From Rosa chinensis (lineage: Eukaryota > Streptophyta > Magnoliopsida > Rosales > Rosaceae), in the NCBI RefSeq assembly GCF_002994745.2, contig NC_037091.1, positions 26,603,789 to 26,667,788 of the forward strand: a stretch of DNA of 64,000 nucleotides, written 5' to 3'. Position 1 is the stretch's first letter. Every line of letters starts with the position of its first letter. Of the stretch, positions 56,573 through 64,000 are shown piece after piece. The position numbers and the translations under genes were made by a program. The notes beneath the pieces are model-generated. The model did not search any database. It was not told the DNA's origin and was given only the letters and a program-made list of their open reading frames with translations.

Positions 56573-59310
56573 TGACAGGGTCCACCCCGGATTCCACCCT
56601 GGAATCCGAAGTGGCCCCGCGGGACCCACCTTTAAAGAAGGTTTACCAAAAATTTCAGCATAACCTCCCTTAAAAATGGGCAACCCAAAACCTGTAGAAT
56701 TTCAATTTCACTTCTAAACAACCCTCCCAAAACTCTTGGAGCCACCCTGCTCCCAAAACCGCACAACTTCACAATTTAGAGTATCAAATTATCCAATTAA
56801 CTCAAATTACAACCAAGTCATAGGTTACAATAATAATACAAAATACTCAAGGTTATCAGAGCAATCTAGAACCAAAAGAACAACGATACACATAGTAGGT
56901 TAGCAAGTAACCTACGAGGGATAGATGACAGCGGTGGTGCTAAGCCTCAACTCCTAAAGCCGAACAGCTACACTGCGAACTGGGCATTTGAAACCGAAGG
57001 GCTCAGGGGAAAGTACATAAAAACGTTAGCGTGAGTGGACAAAAATAAACAATTTCAAACAAAAGGGATTTTATACTTTCCCACATTTATTTCTTTAAAA
57101 AAAATTCCAATGCATGCAATGATTAATGAAAATAAAACAAGAGGAGTTCCGCTCAAGAAAACCGACTAGCCTCGCTAGTCACAAACGATTAAAAGAAAAG
57201 GTTGAATCTCTGATATTCAAGAAAAATAAAACCAGCCCCGCTGGCTAAAATAAATCGGACTAGCCATACAAGTGAGTAGGGGAGACGATACAAGGGCTCA
57301 GGGGCTAGTCGAAAATAGTAAAATGAGTAGGTGAGACGATAGCCATACAAGTGAGCCTCCCAGGCTAAAATACTCCCATAACTCCCGTAATATACCCTTA
57401 CGCCACTAAGTGTAGCGATAGGATACCGGGCTACAGAATTACAGTCACAAAGACAGTAACCTGCGCCACAAAGGCGGAAGGGCTACGGTGATCCCATCAC
57501 CGCGCCACAAAGGCGGAAAATCAATGCTAGCAATGATGAGTCACCCAAAGTATGGCAAAAGAAAATCCGAAAACCTCATAAATCCATAAGTACATAAAGC
57601 TTCCCCATCTATTGCAAATGAATTCCCATGACGTGTCCCACACGCCAAGATCATCTCAAATTCAAAGTAAATAGGCAGAAATAATATTATTCGTAAACCG
57701 GAACAAAATCCATTTCCAAAATCATCAACAAGGCATTCTCAATGCCAAAACCGAAGTCGATATAAAAAGAGGAAATACAACTCCATTGAAATCCCATTTT
57801 GAAACTCCTTTAAAAGTCTCAAATCGAAATAAAATGTAATTAGAGAATAATTCCGGAAATCACCTCGGAAATAAGATAATTTCACCATTAAGATTATAAA
57901 TCAAAAGCAATTTCGGAAACGAATCAATAATCAAAGTATTTATATGAGATAATACGAAATCAATTTATAATCTCATACTCGAAATGTAAATTGATGAATA
58001 AATAGAGCATACTTTTTAAAATAATGCATGCATCAATTACTTAAAAACAAAAGTCCACTCACGATATACGGCTAACGTGGTATCCAAGCGTAAGGATCCT
58101 CGTCGAGCAATAGGTCGGTATCACGTCCTGTACACAATTATAATCCGTAAACAACAATTTGATAAATATTTACGATAATCAATAATTAATCTCAAAACCC
58201 ATAACCTCAACTTCTCCAATCCTCTTCCACACCCAATCAAACTTCACTATTAATATCCATCCGTCGATTAATGTATTCCATATCGGAACAAGGGAAATCC
58301 GAAGGTCGGATTCCCACAATTCAACAACCGAAACTCCCAAACTTCGGAAATTCATAATCCATGTCAAACTTCTCCCAAAATTAACCAAAATCACATATTT
58401 AACCTCTACAACAATTATAGAATTTAATAAGCTAAAAATTGAACTTAAAAAGAACCCCTACGCTCCTCCACGCGCAACCTACAGTGACGGCGCGTGGGGC
58501 CCACGCGCCGACGGCCACCACCTCCGATGGCCACCAAATTTCGGCAGCAACAACTATTCAACACGCCCAATCTTTTTCTCAACTACAACACAATCTAATT
58601 TTACCTTGAAACAGTCGAAATCAACCGGTGAAGAAAACCCAGAAATTCCAAACCCTAGGTTTGGGAATTTCCTCGATTCGACCTCCACGCTGCAAAATGA
58701 AGTGAATGACCTTAGGGGAAATGATCACCGGCAAAAACCCAACCTTCGACGCCAGTTTGGTGGCCGGAGACGGCTGGAATCGCCGGAATCGAAGGAAATT
58801 ACAAACTGCTACAATGAAACTTCAAGGACCCGATGCGTCATTTTCCGGCCAAGCCGCCGTGAGTTACCGCCGTGGGGAGGTTGGGTAGGAGTAGAGGTGT
58901 CGACCGGTGCCGGTTGTTCGCTCCCAGGTGGCCGGAAGAGAGAGATGTCCGGAGTTGCAGAGAGAGCCGAGGAGAGGGAGAAAACGCGGGAGAAAGGAGA
59001 GAGAAAGAGAAAGAAAAAACTTACCGGCCACAGTAACTTTTTCAAATATATACTACTTACCATGAATAGTAACTTCCTTAATTCGCTCATAACTTTCGCA
59101 TACGAACTCCGATTTCTACGTACCATATGCATGCGCTCAGTTTAACGTCCTCTACAACTTTCATGAAGGAAATTTTCTCAAATTTTGACCCGAACAAAAA
59201 GTCGACTTTTAGGGCCACTAAACGTACTAAAACGATAGTAAAAGTGAAAATAAAGGTCGTTTACCGTCCAAATGACTAGTAAACGGGTAATTAAGCTACG
59301 GGACGTTACA
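56573..59310 (-). mobile_element. Solo Ty3-type LTR in a splice acceptor, TSD TTCTA
   Basis: TG...CA ends (tgacagggtccacccc to acgggacgttaca), 2738 bp, flanked by ttcta at 56568-56572 and 59311-59315. The minus-strand start is TGTAACGTCCCGTAGC. It has a cluster of small hairpins at 57464-57515 (cgccacaaaggcg twice and cggtgatcccatcaccg). The right TSD is followed by g, so ttctag forms the 3' splice site of the next exon. The 179-residue frame at 58606-59145 is LTR sequence. Confidence 0.92.
57464..57515. repeat. Hairpin cluster in the solo LTR
   Basis: cgcc acaaa ggcg occurs at 57464-57476 and again at 57503-57515. Between them cggtgat ccc atcaccg (486-502 of the 57 kb block) forms a perfect 7 bp stem. 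It lies in a comparable part of the LTR to the array at 150-402. Confidence 0.6.
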
Positions 59311-59579
59311 TTCTAGGATCAACTTGCAAAACAACAGAGCAAAGCTGAGGTATTACAGCTCAGAGCAAGACTCCAACAAACCACTCAAGCATACAATGGT
59401 CTCGCACGCCTGTAATTTTTCTCTCCTCCATCTCTCTGTTCATCTTGTTTTTATAAATTCCATGCAAGGCTGCAGTAATAAGATAAATTTCATCTAATGT
59501 ATGGCAGCTATAAACCGGTGTTGCAAAACATAGAAAGCAGTCTCATTAAGATGAAACAAGATGGCCCTGTGACAGTGCG

Positions 59580-60789
59580 GTAAATACAAAACTCTTGCAC
59601 TACCCGTTTACATAAAGTTGGTGGAATTAGCATGTTTTTATTCTTTAATTTTCGTAATTGTGCTCAGCATCCTTCATGTACCAAAATGTTCACTAGCCAA
59701 AACAAGGTACCAAATCTTCACTGAATAGCTTTATGTAGACTGATTGTTACGGAAATATAGTGAGAAATGAAAGATCTCTTTCACATTTTTTGTTGGAGGA
59801 GAAATGAAAAGTCTCGTATACATTATTGTAAATGAAAAATCTCTTATACATAGTTCTAAGAGATTAATTAATTGGTACCTTGTATCTGCATTCCGTGACT
59901 AAGATAACAATTAGAACTGATGGGATTATTTCAATTGAGGGACTGAAATCTTATTTATAGGCTTGCTCTTGGTATCTTATACTGAGTGCTTCTTCAGCCA
60001 ATCAGTCACATGTGTTCTTTTATTTATATACAGGTGAATTATTTAGATGCATATGGCATGTAGGGCTTTTGTTTTTGTTTGTTGTTTTTATTCCCTTCCT
60101 TTCTTTTAGCCGAGAACTTGACTTTTATTTCATGAGGTGTATGATTAAAGCTACAATTAATTTTAAGTTGCAACCAAGACATTAAAGATGGCAGTAGGAA
60201 AGCAAACATATGTGGTCGTATCAATGGGGACAAGAAGGCAGAAATCTAAATGGTAAGTATTCTTCATGTCTTTTGGTTCTCAGCTGCAATTTGCTTAGTG
60301 TGAACAAAAGCAAAGACTTACGTTATGATTATGTGGTCGTATCGATGATTATGACTTACGTTATGAAATACATTCCTAGTGGGCAGCAAAGACTCGGAAA
60401 GGATACACCCAACATCAACTTGACGAGGTGCGCATTGAGGTGGCTGACTATTTGCAGACTTTGCTATAGATGCTGATTAGCAAAGTGATTTTGAGTAAGG
60501 CTAGCTAGATTTTTTGTGAACTATTTTGGAGTAGTTGTACTGTTGCAGCAAATGTGAACAAAACTACATGTACACTTATTGCAATGGTATGTTTTAGGCT
60601 AGCCTTGAAGTAGGTTGGGGTATTTTTACCTATTTTTTGAACTATTAACATTTTTGATGTTGTATACAAATTAATGCAATGCCCCATATTCAAATTATTT
60701 GAGATTTCATGTTGTCAAATGTGGATTAGATAGATATATTGTAGCAGCAATTATAAAGTTAGTGGACATTATGCTCATGTAAAGGACAT
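59580..60789 (+). other. Further captured or intronic DNA in the second CACTA element
   Basis: After the last recognised exon (donor gcg|gtaaat) the sequence is T-rich. A possible exon near 60180-60250 and a coding-like stretch near 60380-60470 could be more of the same or another gene, but I could not identify a family. Confidence 0.3.
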
Positions 60790-61584
60790 GATGTATACGT
60801 TTATTGCAAATCAGTATTAAACTACAAAAACGATGTCATTAAAGAGATGATACATCAGATTGGAAACAAAAATCCATGTCTCTTTATTCAATGCACATCT
60901 AGTTATTAAGTAAGAAATGATGTAAAACAACGCAATGAACATCGACTTATTAAGTAAGAAACGATGTAAAACAACTGAATGGACATCGACTTTTTAAGTA
61001 AGAAACGATGTAAACAACGGAATGGACATCGATTTATTAAATGAAAAACGATGTCTAGTATAAGTATGAACATCGGTGTCAACATCAAAAACTGATGTTT
61101 AATATAAGCTTGCACATCACTTCATAAAAGGAAACGATGTTTAACATAATAATGAACATCGGTCGAGTAATACAAAAGAATGTAGATTCAATCTTAAATA
61201 GTCTGATATATGGCAAGTACCCGTAAAGCTTATAAACAGCAGGCAAATTTCAAAAATACTGATGTGTAAGAATTTACTACACATCGTTTCTAGAATGAGT
61301 AACGATGTTAAAATGAATACTAGTGCTATTGGACCTATATTTCGTTAAGCATTAAATGCATAAATATGAAGGTTTAACAATATCTAAAAACACCAATTTG
61401 TGATCATAATAGCAGTTTAACATCGATTCTAGAATCTAATCCGATGTGTATTGTAGTATGGTACATCGGTTTTTAACCGATGTCTATTTTTTGCCGATCT
61501 TTTACATCACCCACTAACACATGTGTACAAATTTTTTTTTACATCGGTTTCTGGCCAATGTATATGAGAAAAATTCTACTAGTG
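60790..61584. repeat. Subterminal repeat region of the second CACTA element
   Basis: Units of about 43 bp pair acatcg with cgatgt around an A/T-rich centre (60939-60967, 60983-61011, 61026-61054). More diverged copies continue to the end, including acatcggttt...aaccgatgt. Such inverted words are the usual transposase-binding layout of CACTA ends. The left subterminal region (53750-53890) has the same words. Confidence 0.75.
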
Positions 61585-61761
61585 TAACCATATACATTCA
61601 CGAACAGCTTTGTGAAGAGCTATAAACTTTGCATGATTCAAAGAAGTAGCGACAATATTCTATTTAGTAGACCTCCAAATATCGCGGTGTTTCCATGGTA
61701 AAAACATAACCAGTTTGGGAGCTACCTTTATACGTGTAAGAACGAAATCCGACATTAGTAA

Positions 61762-63711
61762 TGTAAGACCCCGGAAATTAGTTATTAATTCCTAAATGTT
61801 TCCTGGAATTAATAAAGTGTTCGTTAGTACGAGTTCATGGTTCGAGGGTGGAGCAGAAGTGTTTCGAACTTTTATTCGCTGAAATGTTTCGATTCAAGAG
61901 TTGACTTTTTGTACGCTTTGATTTTGTGAAAACTTCCTTCACGAAAGTCGTATAGGGCGTCGATACGAGTTCGTGGACACAAGGAAATCGGAGTTCGTAT
62001 GAAGAAATTATGGCCATCGAAAAAAGTTTCCATTTTGGTATATATGGGATTTTTCCGGAAATTATTTCAGAAATTCCAACTTTCCATTTCCGGAAACTTT
62101 TCTCTCTCCTCTCACCCGACCCCGGTTTCGCCCTCTCCCTTCGCCGACCAATTTCTTTACCGTCTGACCACCAATTGACGAGATTCTTGAGGGGTTTTTC
62201 CTTGCCTTGCTCTCCTCTAGAGGTCTGTGGAAGCAATCGAGCGTGGGTCGAGGCGTACCTCGAGTTACAAAGCCGAGAAGAGGCCGAGACGAAACCGGAA
62301 TCACCTCCAATCGCGGGCCTTAGTTCTCCTAGCTTCGGCCACCTTTGTCCGTGGTTCCAAAAGGGATTTTGCACTTCAAGGGACATAGATCATTTTCCCC
62401 TAGGTGGGTTGCATCGATTTGAGCTGTGCTGATCGATTTTGCACGATTGGGAAATTAGGGTTCATCCGATCTAGAAATTTTGTGAGGTAAAATTATACTT
62501 ATTGGCTTATAATCTGACCTTGGTGTAGTTATGAAAGTTGTAATTGGAGTTGAGATGAAAAACTTTCAGGTTGTGAGTTTTATTAAATTTTGACTTTGGG
62601 TGGGCGGCGGCGCCGCCACTGTGGTGGTGTTTTCCGGCGGCTTCCAGTCACCCCAGGGACAATTTCTATTCCTGATTTTGACCTACTCGTCGATACGGTA
62701 TTTCGATATGTGGTTTGTAATTTTTGGAAATCGTTTGAGCATGTTAGGGTTTTAGCATTTTCGATTCGATCGGTTTTCGGTCTGTGAGGATTCGGCCGTT
62801 CGATCGACTTGTAGTTTTGTTTTATTGATCGTAGAAGTGTTCCGAGGTTGTTGGATGGTCTCACTGTTGGATCGTCATATAATGTTGTTTTATGAATTGT
62901 GTGCTTTTTGTTGTATTGAGTGTGACCTTGATGTGATTAGGTGATTGACGGAATTGTGTGAGTGGAGTATGGATGATTTTGTGATGGTCTTGGTTTGTGT
63001 GAAGACGCAGCAGGATTTGGAGGTGAGTAAATTTCACGGTGTTTCGGTTGATAAAGTAGTTTTGTTTTAATTTAGTATATTTAATTGTTAGCAAGAAAAA
63101 TCGCATTTATTGAAACAAATTATTTGTTTTAAAATATATGAACTTGATCGACAACGGTTCATGGGTAAGTTAAAACAATGTTTTGTTATAAAATGATTTT
63201 CGAGAAGTATAATTTATAAAACTATAGTTGGTATTAGTGGCATCCCTAAGTGAATGACTACGTATATATAAATTTACGTAAAATATATATATCTTGGTGG
63301 AATTGAGTGTGTAGTTTACTATTGTTGTGCAATGTGATGTTGAGGAAAATATATGGTTTTGGAAATAAAAGATGGTTTTGTTGGCTTTGAGTTTTGAAAG
63401 AAATAGGTGTGGTTTTGGTGATGGTTTGAGTTGAGAAACAATATTTGGAAAATGATTTCATTATTGTTTGAGGTTGTTGGAGATGAGGAAACAATATTAT
63501 GTGATGACCTGTGTGGTGATCTGCATGATGATTTTGTGTAAATGATGTGGGTTGTTGTGAGATGATTTATTTGAAGTTGATGGGTGATCATCGACTTTGG
63601 TGTTGATTGGTAATCATCGACTCTAGTGTGAATTGTTGACCTGTGTGGTGATCCGTGTAATGACCTGTGTGGTGATCTGTGTGATGACCTGTGTGGTGGT
63701 AATTAGCGTTA
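61762..63711 (+). mobile_element. Ty3-type LTR, plus orientation, interrupted
   Basis: It starts tgtaagaccccggaaatt, then gttgactttttgtacg, and its middle (62590-62780) is the inverse of 52910-52990 in the solo LTR. It sits in the copia remnant just beyond the second CACTA element. Tandem words (gatgacctgtgtggtgatctg) occur at 63502-63698. It runs into a LINE end at 63712, so its other terminus is not visible. ORFs on both strands here are LTR sequence. Confidence 0.65.
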
Positions 63712-64000
63712 TTTTTTTTTTATCAAAAAGATACTTCATTAATACTGAAACTGAATACAATGATTTGTGGGTCAAGAGTCTACAAAAGCACACCGACATG
63801 GTGACTTTTGCAACTCAAACCTAACTAGACTTCACACTGGAAATCCATACTGACAGACTGGTGAAGCCAAACTGGCCCCGACTCTAAACAAAGTAACGAT
63901 TGACTAACTTTCAAAGCCTCTTTTGCTAAACGGTGGGCAATCTTATTACCTTCCCTCCTCACAAAATGGCTACGACAACTAGTAAAAGACTTAATTAAAA
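63712..64000 (-). mobile_element. 3' end of a LINE (L1-type), minus strand
   Basis: A run of T at 63712-63721 is the poly(A) tail of a minus-strand element. Upstream on that strand the frame ending at the TAG at 63825-63827 encodes SHFVRREGNKIAHRLAKEA, the typical end of the plant LINE RNase H domain. It then has about 100 bp of 3' UTR. The element continues past the window. Confidence 0.75.

Larger units (their letters stand above)
55427..59579 (+). pseudogene. Plant coiled-coil protein gene fragment, five exons
   Basis: Exons with GT-AG borders: about 55427-55518, 55675-55779, 56183-56332, 59317-59411 and 59508-59579. They encode ILEKQMHDMAVVIEKLESSR, then [20 protein letters not shown], then VKDCLKQNEELRGILDKLRT, then LQQTTQAYNGLARL, then YKPVLQNIESSLIKMKQDGP. 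This is a conserved plant coiled-coil protein that I remember as a family but cannot name safely. The first exon has lost one T in its last codons, so its frame stops at taa and leaves the wrong phase for exon 2. Exon 4 lacks a few residues expected by comparison with the family as I recall it. The start and the final end are missing, so it is a captured, inactive fragment. Confidence 0.78.
53741..61584. mobile_element. Second CACTA transposon carrying a coiled-coil gene fragment
   Basis: The left end is cactactagaattatgctca. The complement of the right end is cactagtagaatttttctca, so the termini are imperfect inverted repeats beginning CACTA. Three-base duplications TAA flank it at 53738-53740 and 61585-61587. 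Both subterminal regions hold repeated acatcg/cgatgt words. Without the 2.7 kb solo LTR inside, it is about 5.1 kb. There is no transposase, and the interior is a spliced host gene fragment. It is a different CACTA family from the element at 4176. Confidence 0.9.
50846..61761 (-). pseudogene. Copia RNase H/pol tail split into three pieces
   Basis: The minus-strand coding remnant reads from 61761 to 61588, resumes at 53740-53704, and resumes again at 51318-50846. It encodes the end of copia RT-RNase H: NHAKFIALHKAVRECIW at 61588-61690, then a GHIRSTCG-like segment, then TDEPTSIYEDNAACIEQIK at about 51250-51310. The breaks coincide exactly with two insertions, each with target duplications (CACTA2 with TAA, solo LTR with CACAA). 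Stop codons inside the pieces show that it was already decaying. It is related to the remnant at 11990-16015. Confidence 0.82.

Noticed and set aside
58606..59145. 179-residue frame in the solo LTR
   Set aside because: Related LTR copies do not keep it open, and the composition is that of a purine-rich leader.
61835..62432. Overlapping 183- and 140-residue frames on both strands
   Set aside because: They are antisense to each other within an LTR, with no domain or conservation.

Overview
The window reads as gene-poor, repeat-dense nuclear DNA of a flowering plant. I think it is a eudicot, because the exon fragments match eudicot ERECTA-like, Raf-like kinase and coiled-coil genes as I remember them. 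The family cannot be fixed from sequence alone. I found no intact host gene. Nearly everything is nested transposable elements, mostly Ty3-type LTR retrotransposons, two decayed Ty1/copia elements, CACTA DNA transposons, a PIF/Harbinger-like fragment and a LINE end. The host coding sequence I can recognise is exon fragments lying inside, or next to the end of, CACTA elements.

Layout. 1-10896: Ty3-type LTR and internal sequence in opposed copies. They form a long inverted repeat (arms 1295-2847 and 3641-10178) and a second, tighter one (9385-10090 against 10171-10896). The right arm of the first is split by a complete CACTA element (4176-9120, TSD TTG) that carries eight 69-72 bp LRR exons of an ERECTA-type receptor kinase and a piece that resembles a plasma-membrane H+-ATPase. 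10897-16239: an unidentified LTR-like stretch and a decayed copia element with its 3' LTR. 16603-19555: a solo Ty3 LTR. 19581-23229: a CACTA-like end followed by a Raf-like kinase exon. 23230-25165: a minus-strand solo Athila-like LTR.

25902-45830: an Athila-lineage element with 5' LTR, tRNA-Asp-type PBS, gag-protease, RT-RNase H, integrase and a truncated 3' LTR. Its pol reading frame is broken by in-frame TAG codons. Inside it, 34452-43533, is a very young minus-strand gag-only element. Its 3.3 kb LTRs differ by only one substitution and one indel in my reading, and its TSD is CTATA.

45831-48966: fused Ty3 LTR fragments. 48967-50556: a PIF/Harbinger-type Myb-like ORF. 50571-61761: a minus-strand copia relic, split by a solo LTR (51319-53703, TSD CACAA) and by a second CACTA element (53741-61584, TSD TAA). 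That CACTA carries five exons of a plant coiled-coil gene. A further solo LTR (56573-59310, TSD TTCTA) has landed in one of its 3' splice sites. 61762-64000: another Ty3 LTR and the poly(A) end of a LINE.

The elements do not cooperate in a pathway. The value of the window is as a stratigraphic record: several insertions can be ordered from target duplications, three CACTA or CACTA-like units are associated with unrelated host exons, and LTRs of different families carry arrays of small hairpins whose stems vary while their loops are conserved.
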